Shown here in pieces: positions 54,172 through 63,928 of a stretch of 64,000 bases of DNA (position 1 is its first letter; the number at the start of each line of letters is the position of its first letter). The notes below the pieces were generated by a model, which did not search any database, was not told the origin of the DNA, and saw nothing but the letters and a program-made list of their open reading frames with translations. The stretch spans positions 1-64,000 of the forward strand of contig JADFSR010000004.1 in the NCBI GenBank assembly GCA_022560615.1, written 5' to 3'. The position numbers and the translations under genes are program-made. The stretch comes from Gemmatimonadota bacterium (GTDB lineage Bacteria; Gemmatimonadota; Gemmatimonadetes; Longimicrobiales; Gaopeijiaceae).

Positions 54172-56096
54172 GACTGTTCCTCACGCTCTGTCTCGCCGCC
54201 CTTCCCGCGACTCTTGGTGCACAGCAGGGCGCACCCGACGGCGAGTGGCCCGTCTATGGCGGCGATGCAGGGAGCACGAAGTTCTCGGCGCTGGATCAGA
54301 TCCATGAGCGCAACGTCGATCAGGTGAGCGTCCTATGGCAGTGGCGCTCGCCGGACAACGCTTTGGCTGGGGAGAACCCAGCTCCCAGCTCTGCCGCCTT
54401 CGGGGCGGACTCGGGTCTCAGCCCTGCCGCCTTCAAGGCAACGCCGATCATGGTGGACGGCGTGCTCTACATCCGGACCTCGCTCAGCCTCGTGGCCGCG
54501 ATAGACGCGGCTTCCGGCGAGCAACTCTGGGTGTTCGACCCGAAGAGCTATGAGGCGGGTCGCCCCACCAATCTCGGGTTCAACTCGCGTGGCGTAGCGC
54601 ATTGGGCCGGTGGTGGGGAGAGCCGGATCTTCCTCGCCACCGGCGATGCGCGTCTGTGGGCGCTGGACGCCGCCACAGGAGAGCCCGTCGCAGACTTTGG
54701 CAGTGAGGGGAGCATCGATCTCACCGCGGGGCTTCGGCGCGAGGTGTCCGGACGTAGCTATCAGGTCATGTCCCCGCCGCTGGTCGTCGGTGACGTGGTC
54801 GTGATCGGGTCCTCGATCTCGGATGGTCCGCGCTACATGACCGCGCCGCCGGGTGACGTCCGTGCCTTCGACGTACGCACGGGAGAGCGGCGGTGGATCT
54901 TCCACACGGTGCCGCAGGCGGGGGAGCCAGGTAACGACACCTGGGAGAACGACTCCTGGCAATACACCGGGAATACGAACGTCTGGACCATCATGAGTGC
55001 CGACGAAGAGCTGGGGTACGTCTACCTGCCGATCGGCACGCCGACCAACGACTGGTACGGTGGCCACCGCCTCGGGGACAACCTGTTCGCCGAAAGCCTG
55101 GTGGCCGTCGAGGCGGCGACGGGCCGCCGCGTGTGGCATTACCAGTTCGTGCACCACGGGGTGTGGGACTATGACATCCCGGCGGCGCCGACGCTGATCG
55201 ACATCACCGTGGACGGCCGGCGCATCAAGGCCGTGGCGCAGGTGACCAAGCAGGGCTTCGTATACGTGTTCGATCGGGTCACGGGCGAGCCCGTTTGGCC
55301 GATCGAGGAGCGTCCGGTCCCTCCGTCGACCGTTCCGGGAGAGCGGCTGTCCCCGACACAACCGTTCCCGACGCGACCCGCCCCGTTCGAGCGACAGGGG
55401 ATTACGGTCGATGATCTCATAGACTTCACACCCGAACTCCGCGCCGAGGCGGAGGCTCTTCTCGAGAACTCCGACCATGGTGGGCTGTTCCATCCGCCGT
55501 CACAAAAGGGAACGCTGAACCTGCCCGGTTGGGGGGGGGGCGCGAACTGGCAGGGCGCGGCGGTCGATCCGTCGAACGGCATGTTGTACGTGCCGTCGCG
55601 AACGAGCCCGATCACGGTTCGGCTGGTGGAGGCAGATTCCGCGCGGTCGGACTTCCGGTACATGAGAGGGCGGGGCGGTTCCCCTCTCGGCCCGCAGCGG
55701 TTGCCGCTGGTCAAGCCGCCGTACGCGCGGCTGACCGCCATCGACCTCAATACGGGGGATCATGTTTGGCAGATCCCTCTCGGCGACGGAATCCGTGCCC
55801 GCGTAATCGACATGGGAATACCGGATCCCGGGCCTTTGGGCGGAGGTGCGTTCACAGGTCCGCTCTTGACCGAGACGCTGCTGTTCATCGGTCATGGCGG
55901 TGCCCGCGACGGGGCGGCCGGTGGCCCGGCTCTGCTGGTGCTGGACAAGGCGACGGGCGAGACCCTTCACACGATCGAGCTGCCGTCAACGCCGACAGGG
56001 ACCCCCATGACCTATATGGCGGCGGGCCGTCAGTATATCGTGGTGGCCTTCGGCAGGAGCGACGAGACAGGTCTCATCGCGTTGGCGCTCAGGTAG
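54168..56096 (+). CDS. Soluble glucose-dehydrogenase-type quinoprotein (PQQ), third copy
   Basis: A 642-residue exported propeller from ATG 54168, overlapping the cytochrome stop (ATGA). Signal ends near TLGAQ. Typical segments: [65 protein letters not shown] and [13 protein letters not shown] run of ten G at 55531-55540 encodes WGGG and is a possible slippage site. The operon context gives it a dedicated small cytochrome. Confidence 0.93.
   Translation: MRLFLTLCLAALPATLGAQQGAPDGEWPVYGGDAGSTKFSALDQIHERNVDQVSVLWQWRSPDNALAGENPAPSSAAFGADSGLSPAAFKATPIMVDGVLYIRTSLSLVAAIDAASGEQLWVFDPKSYEAGRPTNLGFNSRGVAHWAGGGESRIFLATGDARLWALDAATGEPVADFGSEGSIDLTAGLRREVSGRSYQVMSPPLVVGDVVVIGSSISDGPRYMTAPPGDVRAFDVRTGERRWIFHTVPQAGEPGNDTWENDSWQYTGNTNVWTIMSADEELGYVYLPIGTPTNDWYGGHRLGDNLFAESLVAVEAATGRRVWHYQFVHHGVWDYDIPAAPTLIDITVDGRRIKAVAQVTKQGFVYVFDRVTGEPVWPIEERPVPPSTVPGERLSPTQPFPTRPAPFERQGITVDDLIDFTPELRAEAEALLENSDHGGLFHPPSQKGTLNLPGWGGGANWQGAAVDPSNGMLYVPSRTSPITVRLVEADSARSDFRYMRGRGGSPLGPQRLPLVKPPYARLTAIDLNTGDHVWQIPLGDGIRARVIDMGIPDPGPLGGGAFTGPLLTETLLFIGHGGARDGAAGGPALLVLDKATGETLHTIELPSTPTGTPMTYMAAGRQYIVVAFGRSDETGLIALALR
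55531..55540 (+). repeat. Ten-G homopolymer inside a coding region
   Basis: Ten consecutive G within the quinoprotein gene, in frame as TGG GGG GGG GGC. A one-base gain or loss would truncate the enzyme in its C-terminal third. It could be a contingency tract or a sequencing risk. Confidence 0.8.
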
Positions 56097-56130
56097 ACCC
56101 GCGAAAACCAGTCCCCAAGGCCCTGTCACG

Positions 56131-56457
56131 ATGACGCACCCTGAAGCGATTCGACCGGAATCGAAAGCCGTCTTCGACTCCGAGAAGATGGGCAAGAGCA
56201 CGATCTTCAGGTCGGAGCGCGTGCTCGTCGGGCTGAACGCCTTCGAGCCCGGCCAGGAACATCGGCTCCACGCCCACAAGGGCATGGACAAGATCTATCA
56301 CGTGCTCGAAGGCCGGGGACTCTTCCTGCTCGAGGACCGCGAGGTCGAGATGGAGGCCGGCGTGATGCTCGTCGCCCCCGACGGCGTCCCGCACGGCATC
56401 CGCAACACGAGCGACGATCGCTTGATCGTGCTCGCTATTCTGACACCGGCGCCCTGA
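56131..56457 (+). CDS. Cupin-domain protein
   Basis: A 108-residue single cupin_2 barrel: GQEHRLHAHKGMDKIYHVLEG contains the first histidine/glutamate metal set and the second motif ends with PDGVPHGIRN. Unlike the 21705 cupin it has no signal or membrane segment and is cytoplasmic. It is last in the 52090-56457 plus-strand group, 34 bp after the quinoprotein. Role unknown, probably a small-molecule binding or isomerising cupin. Confidence 0.9.
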   Translation: MTHPEAIRPESKAVFDSEKMGKSTIFRSERVLVGLNAFEPGQEHRLHAHKGMDKIYHVLEGRGLFLLEDREVEMEAGVMLVAPDGVPHGIRNTSDDRLIVLAILTPAP

Positions 56458-56496
56458 GCCGGAGCCTCGTCATCCGAGTCGGGCGGAGGCGTCGCT

Positions 56497-57684
56497 TCAG
56501 TCGCGAGTCGGCCAGACCACACCCTGGTCGCGGGGAGCGGTGCCCAGGCCCATGAACACGAACTTCTGCAGCCGTTTGCCCTCGTAGGTCTCCGTCGTGT
56601 AGAGGTTGCCTTGCGAGTCCGTCGCGATGCTGTGCACGCCGTAGAACTGGCCCGGCTGACGTCCACCGTCACCGAAAGTCGTGAGCACTTCCAACGACGC
56701 GCGGTCGAGGACGTGAATCTTCTTGTTGGAGCCATCAGCCAGGTAGAGGAATCGCTGCTCGGGATCGCGTGAGAAGGCGATGTCCCAAGTCGAGCCAGAG
56801 CCCAGTGTCTCCGGCGCGACGAAGGCCTCGGTGACATAGGTGCCGTCTCGCTGGAAGACCTGGATGCGGTCGCCCGCTCGGTCGCACACGTAGACAAACC
56901 CGTCGTGCGAGATCTGAGCGCAGTGCACCGGGCTGCGGAACTGCTGGGCTGGGGGTGCATCCGGGCTGTACGGCGGGAGCGGCGAGTCGTCCGGCGTATT
57001 GCCGTACGCGCCCCAGTATCGTTTGAACTCTCCGGTGGAAGCGTCGAGCACGGCGATTCTGCGATTGCCGTACCCGTCCGCGACGTACGCCTCGTTTTCT
57101 TCGGCGTCGATCGTGACTTCCGCAACCCTCCAGAAGTGCTCAGTGTCGTTGCTTCCAGCCCTCATTCCCGGCCGGCCGAACTGCATGAGAAACGTTCCGT
57201 CCCGCGTGAACTTCAGGATGTGCGAGTCGTTCGCGCCGTTCCCACCGATCCAGACGTTGTCCATGGCGTCGACCGTGATGCCGTGGTTGGACTGGGGCCA
57301 ATCGTAGCCCTCACCCGGTCCTCCCCACGAGCCTACGAGATTCCCCTCTAGATCGAACTCCAGGATGTTCGGCGCGGGAACACAGCATTCGGTGGTAGGC
57401 GGATCGAGGGTCGCGCCGAGCTCGTTGTTCACGTTGAAGGTGGTCTGTCGGTGGATGATCCAGATGTGGTCGCGAGAGTCCACCGACACGCCGATCGTGG
57501 AGCCGAGGATCCAGTGGTTGGGCAGTGGCTTGGGCCACAGCGGATCGACCTCGAAGAGAGGGACCTCGACGCCCCCCAACTGAGCTTCCTCAGCGCGCTC
57601 ATCCAAGCACGCCGAGGCCACTGCCAGCACCAAGATGAGCGTCAACCCTGCTGCACCGATGAGTACTTCGCGTCGTCGGATCAT
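56497..57684 (-). CDS. NHL-repeat lipoprotein, peptidylglycine lyase-like (third)
   Basis: A 395-residue lipoprotein (ASAC lipobox). NHL repeats: NHGITVDAMDNVWIGGNGAND, HCAQISHDGFVYVCDRAGD, GVHSIATDSQGNLYTTET. Overall close to the 36598 protein; a PCCV-like double cysteine (TECCVPAPN) may form a disulfide. Metal-ligand candidates are the His in NHGITVD, HCAQIS and VHSIATD. Divergent from nothing nearby; it follows a cytochrome lipoprotein on the same strand (29 bp). Confidence 0.87.
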   Translation of the reverse strand: MIRRREVLIGAAGLTLILVLAVASACLDERAEEAQLGGVEVPLFEVDPLWPKPLPNHWILGSTIGVSVDSRDHIWIIHRQTTFNVNNELGATLDPPTTECCVPAPNILEFDLEGNLVGSWGGPGEGYDWPQSNHGITVDAMDNVWIGGNGANDSHILKFTRDGTFLMQFGRPGMRAGSNDTEHFWRVAEVTIDAEENEAYVADGYGNRRIAVLDASTGEFKRYWGAYGNTPDDSPLPPYSPDAPPAQQFRSPVHCAQISHDGFVYVCDRAGDRIQVFQRDGTYVTEAFVAPETLGSGSTWDIAFSRDPEQRFLYLADGSNKKIHVLDRASLEVLTTFGDGGRQPGQFYGVHSIATDSQGNLYTTETYEGKRLQKFVFMGLGTAPRDQGVVWPTRD

Positions 57685-57713
57685 CGTTCTCCCTCCGTGA
57701 GACCTCTAACTAA

Positions 57714-59864
57714 CTACCGCGCGAGCGGGTCGGGCCTCAGCTGAAACTTCACGACCTTGCTCGAAGTGCCCTTGCCGGTCTCGAGATGGAAAGGCGCCCG
57801 GGTGCTGTACGTCGCCCATAGGCCCTTTCCTTTCCAACCAGCGTTCGGATCGTCAATGCGGCCATCCATCCACTTGGTGTAGAACCCGAGCGGGTAAGGC
57901 ACGCGCAGCACGACCCACTCCCCGTCCCGCAGCGCGAGCAGTCCTTCGGATCCATTGCCGGTGTTGATCGGCACGCCCTCGCCCAGCCCGAGCGTGTTGA
58001 ACTGGTCCACCCACGTGTAGTAGCTGGACTCTGCGCTGCCGGAGTCGGTCAGACCCTTCAACTGTGGCAACGGCTCCGGATAGAGCGTCCAACCCTCAGG
58101 ACAGTGCTGTCCCGTCGCGGTCGGTCCGTTGAGAGGCCCCGCGCACTTGCTGCGATCGAAGCTCGCCATGTGCCCGCTCGCCAGCGCGGTCCACATCACG
58201 CCGTCGCGGTCGATGTCCCCGCCGCGCGGCGAGTAGCCCTGTTCGGGAACGTCTGGGTTGCCCCACGGCGGCTCGTAGAATTCCGTGAGACCCGTTGCTG
58301 GATCGAACCGGATGACCCCTCCGGGGAAGCCCAACGACGTGCCCCAGATCGAGCCGTCGGTCGGATTGAAGGCGACGGCGTAGTAGCCCGAGGTGATCCG
58401 CTTGTCCTTGGTAGGATCGACCGGCTCACCCGGCTCGACCCACTCGTCCAGTGCACCGTTCCCGTTGGTGTCGAGGATGAGCGGAGACCAGCCCTGTGAC
58501 GCTTCTTCGTCTCCGGTCTCGTCGTACATCCTGGTGTTCAGCCAACCGATGACCTGGCCGCCACCGCTCGTCCACAGAGTGTGGTCGTCGTCTTCCGCGA
58601 AGATCAGATGATGCGTGCTGAAGCACGTGCTGATGAGCTTGAACTCCTCGGTCGCCGGATCGAACATGGCGAGGTTGCGGCCGGTTCGAGTGGTCGGGAA
58701 GCGCTGCGCGGACGGATGGTCGGAGCCCTCCCGGCAGAACGGCGGATTCGCAGCCGGCCGAATCCTGGAGGTGAGCCAGACCCGCGCCCGGTGATCGAGC
58801 ATCGGGTTGTGGACGTTGGCCCGGCTGTCCCAGATCGCCTCGTCCCCCCAATACGGCGACGGCATCAACGGAGGCCCCGACGCCACGGGCGTGTTCGGAT
58901 CGCGCACCGGGACCGGCACCTGGCTCGCCGCGTGGCGCACGGGGTCCAGAACGGGAATGTAGTCCGCGCTGGCCTCGAGCGCGCCGTAGATCGGCCCGTT
59001 GGCATTGACCGTGGGGTCTCGCTTGTCGGTGGAGGCCTCGTCATGGAGGTACGCCTGCGGATCGGCCCAGTCCCACTGGGAAATGACGACGTTGCGCTCT
59101 ACGCCTGACGGCCGGGGCGGCGCGGGCGGCACTTCGCCCGCGACGATGCGATCGGTCCAGTCACCGAACATCTCCAGCGCCGCCCTCAGGCCCATCCTGT
59201 TGAGACCCCCTACCATGCTACCGCCCGCTTGCCCGGATTGGATGCGCCGATCCCACGCGGCCACGGTCGAGGGGAAGTCCCCGAGCTCGGGCGGAATCTC
59301 CCGAGTCGCCTTGTTGCCCATTTGATGACACGCCATACAGCCACCCGACTTGAGGCTCCTGAGCCACTCGGCCTGGCTCTCCACGCTGGGAGAGATGCCG
59401 TTCCCGTCAGGTCCCGTGCCCGGGAACTGATCCTTGTCCGGTACGCTGATCAGGGAGAACCAATAGCCGGCCGGGTAGTACTGCGCCGCCGCGTGCGGAT
59501 CGGGTGCCACCACCGCCGTGAGGTCTTGCATGCTGCCGGGCGTGACCTCGAGCTTCGGCGAATCGACGAGTCCGTAGCCGCGCACCCACACGTCGTAGGT
59601 CGCGCTCGGCAGATCGGGGAGCACGTAGCGGCCCTCGTCGTCCGTTACGACGATCTTGTTGAAGGGCGTGGGCAAGTCGGTGGTCTCGGCGATGACCCAC
59701 ACGCCGGCCTCCGGCCCGTCGGGGCTGGTGACGACCCCGCCGATGTCGTCGTCATCGATCAGGATTTCCCTGCCGGCCTGCTCGCAAGCGCTCACTCCGA
59801 CCAGTGACACCGTCGCGATGAAGGTGATGCCAAAGATGCTCCGCGACTTGATTCTTCTCCTCAT
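57714..59864 (-). CDS. Lipoprotein with carboxypeptidase-regulatory domain and one haem c
   Basis: A 716-residue lipoprotein (SAC lipobox, C27). It starts with a carboxypeptidase-regulatory-like module (~40-115), then a haem site CMACH (176-180), and then a long propeller-like body with NAPTDGS-type blades (AFNPTDGSIWGTSLGFPGG, GGDIDRDGVMWTALASG, LLALRDGEWVVLRVPY). Similar multi-domain proteins are seen near NHL lyase-like genes. The upstream member of a two-gene operon with the 56497 NHL lipoprotein; the propeller and haem suggest a redox-linked partner. Confidence 0.85.
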   Translation of the reverse strand: MRRRIKSRSIFGITFIATVSLVGVSACEQAGREILIDDDDIGGVVTSPDGPEAGVWVIAETTDLPTPFNKIVVTDDEGRYVLPDLPSATYDVWVRGYGLVDSPKLEVTPGSMQDLTAVVAPDPHAAAQYYPAGYWFSLISVPDKDQFPGTGPDGNGISPSVESQAEWLRSLKSGGCMACHQMGNKATREIPPELGDFPSTVAAWDRRIQSGQAGGSMVGGLNRMGLRAALEMFGDWTDRIVAGEVPPAPPRPSGVERNVVISQWDWADPQAYLHDEASTDKRDPTVNANGPIYGALEASADYIPVLDPVRHAASQVPVPVRDPNTPVASGPPLMPSPYWGDEAIWDSRANVHNPMLDHRARVWLTSRIRPAANPPFCREGSDHPSAQRFPTTRTGRNLAMFDPATEEFKLISTCFSTHHLIFAEDDDHTLWTSGGGQVIGWLNTRMYDETGDEEASQGWSPLILDTNGNGALDEWVEPGEPVDPTKDKRITSGYYAVAFNPTDGSIWGTSLGFPGGVIRFDPATGLTEFYEPPWGNPDVPEQGYSPRGGDIDRDGVMWTALASGHMASFDRSKCAGPLNGPTATGQHCPEGWTLYPEPLPQLKGLTDSGSAESSYYTWVDQFNTLGLGEGVPINTGNGSEGLLALRDGEWVVLRVPYPLGFYTKWMDGRIDDPNAGWKGKGLWATYSTRAPFHLETGKGTSSKVVKFQLRPDPLAR

Positions 59865-60003
59865 GACTCTCCCTCCTGCGGCGTGCCGTTGCTGGAAGAG
59901 ACGTGTCTCGAGGAGTGCGCACCAGGGTATCCGTTGCAGGCTAGCGTCGAGTGGGTGAGCGTTTCACTTTTACGCCGCCACCCTCTTCGCCAAGGACACC
60001 ACC

Positions 60004-62229
60004 ATGGGACAAGCCACGCGTGCACGTCATCGGGTTCTCGTCATGGCGGCGTTCGCGTTGGCGTGTTCGATGTCGCAGCAAGCCTACGCTCAATCTCTCG
60101 TTGCTCCGGGTGCTCAGGTCGAGAAGCTGCACGGGGACTTCCAGTTCACCGAAGGCCCCACGGCGGACGCCCTCGGAAACATCTACTTCACGGATATCCC
60201 GGCGAACCGGATCTATCGTTGGTCTCTGGATGGGACGCTCTCCGTCGTGCGCGAGAGCACGGGCGGAGCCAACGGCCTGATCTTCGACCGTGACGGCAAT
60301 CTCATGGCGGCCGAGGGAAGCGCGCAGCGCCTGACCACCATGGATTCTGAGGGCAACGTTTCGGTGATCGTGGAGCGCTTCGAGGGAAAAAGGCTGAACA
60401 GTCCCAATGACATGTGGATCGACGCCAGGGGCGGGTTCTACTTCACGGATCCCCGGTACCAGTTCGGTGAATACCCTGTGGAGCAGGATGGTGAACACGT
60501 CTACTACGTGTCGCCGGACCGGAGCTCGATCACTCGCGTCGTGAGCGACATGGGCAAACCGAACGGTGTCATCGGTTCTCTGGACGGCACCAAGCTGTAC
60601 GTCGCCGACACGTCCGGCGAGACCTACGTACTCGACGTTCGCGCCGACGCTACGCTAGGTCCGAAGCAGCTGTTCGCGCCCCAGGCCTCGGACGGCATGA
60701 CCATGGACGAGCGGGGCAATCTCTACCTGACGTGGCGCGCGGGCGTGACGGTCTACAGCCCCGACGGCGAGCAGCTCGAGATCATTCAGGTTCCCGAAAT
60801 GCCCGCCAACGTGGGATTCGGCGGCGAGGACGGCAGAACTCTCTTCATCACTGCGCGGACAGGGCTCTATTCCGTGCGTATGAGCGTAAGGGGCGCCGGT
60901 CTCAGGGCAGGAGAGTCTCCCGCGGCGACCGTCACCGGGCCGGTTCCGGTCAACGTCACGCCTGGCGACCCATCGCACGACTTCATCTTCTCGATGTCGG
61001 GCATGGACCTCGCCGGGCACGGATACATCGAGGAGGAATTCTTCATCGAGGGCACCGCCAACAGATACACGCCGTCCGAGATGGAGACGGCGGATGTGGT
61101 GGACGGGGGACACCCGTACAAGACGCGCTTCATCGTCCGGCGCCCGGCCGATCCCGCAGACTTCAACGGCACTGTGGTGATCGAGTGGGTCAACGTCACG
61201 GCGGGACGTGACCTGGACATCGACTGGCTGCAAGTCGGGCAGCACTTCATGCGCAGCGGCTATGCGTGGATCGGCCTCTCCGCGCAGCGGGTCGGAGTCG
61301 ACCAGATGAGGGAGTGGAGCCCCACCCGCTACGGTACCCTCGATGTGACCGCCGGGGGAACGATCGAGAACGACGCTCTTTCCTACGACATCCTGACGGC
61401 GATGGGCAGGGTGGTCCGCCAGCCGGGCGAGGTCGACCCTCTAGGAGGTCTCGAGGTCGAACGCCTGTTCGCGACCGGGCATTCGCAGTCGGCCGGGCGG
61501 CTCGCCGTGTATCTCAACAACGTACACCCCAGGGATCCGGTCTTCGACGCGGTCGTCGTGCACGGTGGGGGTGGACGAATCCGGGACGACCAGGATGTAA
61601 AGATCTGGAAGCTGATGGCGGAGACCGACATGGTGAGGCGCGTGGGCAGTCGGCAGCCGGACACCGACACGTTCCGCCAGTGGGAGGTCGCCGGCTCGTC
61701 CCACGTCGACGTCTTCTACGGACAGGAACGCGTCAAGGCCATCGCAGTCAGCGAGGGGAGGGATCCGGCCCAGGCCCAGCTGCGCGATCTTGTGTGCGAT
61801 CGACCCGTCTACAGCCGGGTTCCGTTCCGGCACGTGATGCATGCGGCGTTCGATCAACTGGTGCGCTGGGTGGACGACGGCACGGCGCCCCCGACCGCGC
61901 CCTCCATCGAGGCCGCTCCAACGGGCTCGGAGACGGTCTTCGCGCGAGACGCGCATGGCAACGCGCTCGGCGGCATCCGCCTCGCGGCGCATGCGGTGCC
62001 GACGGCGACCAATACCGGCATCAACACGGGGTCGGGCTTCTGTCGCCTCTACGGCTCCAACGAACCGTTCAGCGCGGCCACGCTCGCGACGCTTTATCCG
62101 ACGCATGCGGAGTACGTCACCGCGGTGAGGGCTGCCGTGGCGGCCAACCTCGAGCGTGGCTACATCTTGGACTACGACGCAAAGGCCACGATCCGAGAGG
62201 CGGAGGCGGCGGACATCGGACGGCGCTGA
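60004..62229 (+). CDS. SMP-30 lactonase-like / alpha-beta-hydrolase fusion
   Basis: A 741-residue exported protein with two enzyme halves. Residues ~35-295 are an SMP-30/gluconolactonase propeller (FTEGPTADALGNIYFTD, LNSPNDMWIDARGGFYFTDPR, KPNGVIGSLDGTKLYVADT). Residues ~310-741 are an alpha/beta-hydrolase-domain protein of the type with GHSQSAGR (492-499; S494 probable nucleophile), a late HVDVFYG histidine and a C-terminal cap. Signal peptide ends near AYAQ. The two are normally separate genes, so this is a genuine fusion or gene merger. Confidence 0.87.
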   Translation: MGQATRARHRVLVMAAFALACSMSQQAYAQSLVAPGAQVEKLHGDFQFTEGPTADALGNIYFTDIPANRIYRWSLDGTLSVVRESTGGANGLIFDRDGNLMAAEGSAQRLTTMDSEGNVSVIVERFEGKRLNSPNDMWIDARGGFYFTDPRYQFGEYPVEQDGEHVYYVSPDRSSITRVVSDMGKPNGVIGSLDGTKLYVADTSGETYVLDVRADATLGPKQLFAPQASDGMTMDERGNLYLTWRAGVTVYSPDGEQLEIIQVPEMPANVGFGGEDGRTLFITARTGLYSVRMSVRGAGLRAGESPAATVTGPVPVNVTPGDPSHDFIFSMSGMDLAGHGYIEEEFFIEGTANRYTPSEMETADVVDGGHPYKTRFIVRRPADPADFNGTVVIEWVNVTAGRDLDIDWLQVGQHFMRSGYAWIGLSAQRVGVDQMREWSPTRYGTLDVTAGGTIENDALSYDILTAMGRVVRQPGEVDPLGGLEVERLFATGHSQSAGRLAVYLNNVHPRDPVFDAVVVHGGGGRIRDDQDVKIWKLMAETDMVRRVGSRQPDTDTFRQWEVAGSSHVDVFYGQERVKAIAVSEGRDPAQAQLRDLVCDRPVYSRVPFRHVMHAAFDQLVRWVDDGTAPPTAPSIEAAPTGSETVFARDAHGNALGGIRLAAHAVPTATNTGINTGSGFCRLYGSNEPFSAATLATLYPTHAEYVTAVRAAVAANLERGYILDYDAKATIREAEAADIGRR

Positions 62230-62269
62230 TCGAGGGAACCCGGCCCGCTGTACTTCATACCACGGGCTG

Positions 62270-63928
62270 CTAGATTTCGCCCGCCCGCGCGGCCTCCGTC
62301 ATGTAGTCAGCCGCGCGGAACGCCAGCGCTTGGATCGTCATCGTGGGTTGGCCCCGGCCCGACGTTACCATGCTGCTCCCGTCGCATATGAAGAGGTTCG
62401 CCACGTCGTGAGCCCGGTGGTAGCGGTCGACCACTGACGACCGGGGGTCGTTACCCATTCGGCAGGTCCCCAAGAGGTGAGCGGTCCCCGCCGAGGGAGC
62501 GAGTGGGAGGGGCGTGACTTGCTCGGCGCCTGCCGCCTCCATGATCTCCCCCATTCTCTCCTGCAGGAAACCGGCGAACGCCAGATCGTCCGCGTGGTCC
62601 GCGTACGTCATGCGGATGCCCGGACGACCCCAAGCGTCGACCAGGTCCGGGTCCGGCTCGATCATATTCGTCTCCTGGGGCAGCGAGGTGCCGTGCCCTA
62701 CGATGGCCATCGTGTAGTTGTAGTAGCGTAGCTGCTTCTTGAACTCCGGCCCCCAGGACGGCATCCCCGGCATCGGGTTGTCGAACATGGCCCAGAAGAG
62801 CGGACCGATGGTGGCGCGCCCGTCGATGCCCCCGCCGCCGTAGAACCCGCGCTTGGGGTCCGACTCGTAGAAGTCCATGACGACCCGGGTCGCGACGACG
62901 CTCTTGTACTCGTTGAGGGGCTCAGGGAATCGGGCCCAAGTTATCGGGTTGTAGTTGAACATCAGGTTCTTTCCCACCAGCCCGCTGGAGTTTGCCAGTC
63001 CGTGAGGGTGCTGGCTCGACTCGGAGAGAAAGAGCAGTCGCGGCGTTTCCGCACCATTGGCGCACAGCACGACCGCCTTGGCGGGCTGGGCCTGCTCGAC
63101 GCCGTCCGGATCCAGATAGATCACCCGGGTGACGCGGCCGGCCGCGTTGGTCTCGACGCGTGTCACAACGCTGCGGTCTCGGATCTCGCAGCGACCGGTC
63201 CGTTCGGCGACCGGGATCATCGACGCAAGCGTCGACGACTTGGCTCCCACCTCGCAGGCTTGGCCCCAACAAAAGCCACAATGGACGCACGCGGCGCGCC
63301 CGTTGTAGGGCTGGGACAAAATCGCCAGGGGTGCGGGCTTCGACGTGTAGCCCATGCGCTCGGCCCCGTCACGGAGCAGCACGCCGGAGGACTTGATGGG
63401 CATGGGCGGGACTGGGTAGCCACGCGACCTCCGCGGGTCTCCCGGGCCCGGCTCGCCGGACACGCCTACTTCCCAGTCCACCTTCGTGTAGTACGGCTCG
63501 AGTTCGTCGTACGTGAGCGGCCAGTCGGCGAAGGTCGTGCCCGAGATCGGCCCGAGTAGGCTGCGCTCGTGGAAGTCGACGGGTCGGAGGCGCCAATAGT
63601 TGGCGGCGAAGTGGAGCGTGCTCCCACCCACGGCCTTCGCGTAGAAGAGGCTCGGCATGAAAGACGCCGGCACCGCGTCTTGGTCCGCGCTGGCTCGGAA
63701 CGAGTGGGGATGGTCCTCCAGCTTTCCGTCTAAGCCCTCGCCAAAAAAAGTGTCCACTTCGTCGTGACCGAACTGGAAGGGGCGGAGGTAGGGACCCTGC
63801 TCCATCACCACGACGGAGAAGCCGTTTGTGGACAACTCCTTCGCGATAACGCCTCCGGCCGCGCCCGACCCGATGATGACGAAGTCGACCTCTTCGCTCG
63901 TCGGGTAGCGCACCATCTCCTGGATCAT
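62270..63928 (-). CDS. GMC oxidoreductase, gluconate 2-dehydrogenase large-subunit type
   Basis: A 552-residue FAD enzyme. GSGAAGG (20-26) binds FAD; CVHCGFCWGQACEVGAKSS is the cysteine motif of the gluconate/glucose dehydrogenase flavoprotein branch, where an Fe-S cluster may sit; GTAHLLGTCRMG carries the catalytic histidine and QPTMTIQALAFRAA is the C-terminal signature. No signal peptide of its own; in this family a small Tat-bearing subunit (here just upstream) carries the export signal. Stop 35 bp convergent with the fusion gene. Confidence 0.92.
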   Translation of the reverse strand: MIQEMVRYPTSEEVDFVIIGSGAAGGVIAKELSTNGFSVVVMEQGPYLRPFQFGHDEVDTFFGEGLDGKLEDHPHSFRASADQDAVPASFMPSLFYAKAVGGSTLHFAANYWRLRPVDFHERSLLGPISGTTFADWPLTYDELEPYYTKVDWEVGVSGEPGPGDPRRSRGYPVPPMPIKSSGVLLRDGAERMGYTSKPAPLAILSQPYNGRAACVHCGFCWGQACEVGAKSSTLASMIPVAERTGRCEIRDRSVVTRVETNAAGRVTRVIYLDPDGVEQAQPAKAVVLCANGAETPRLLFLSESSQHPHGLANSSGLVGKNLMFNYNPITWARFPEPLNEYKSVVATRVVMDFYESDPKRGFYGGGGIDGRATIGPLFWAMFDNPMPGMPSWGPEFKKQLRYYNYTMAIVGHGTSLPQETNMIEPDPDLVDAWGRPGIRMTYADHADDLAFAGFLQERMGEIMEAAGAEQVTPLPLAPSAGTAHLLGTCRMGNDPRSSVVDRYHRAHDVANLFICDGSSMVTSGRGQPTMTIQALAFRAADYMTEAARAGEI

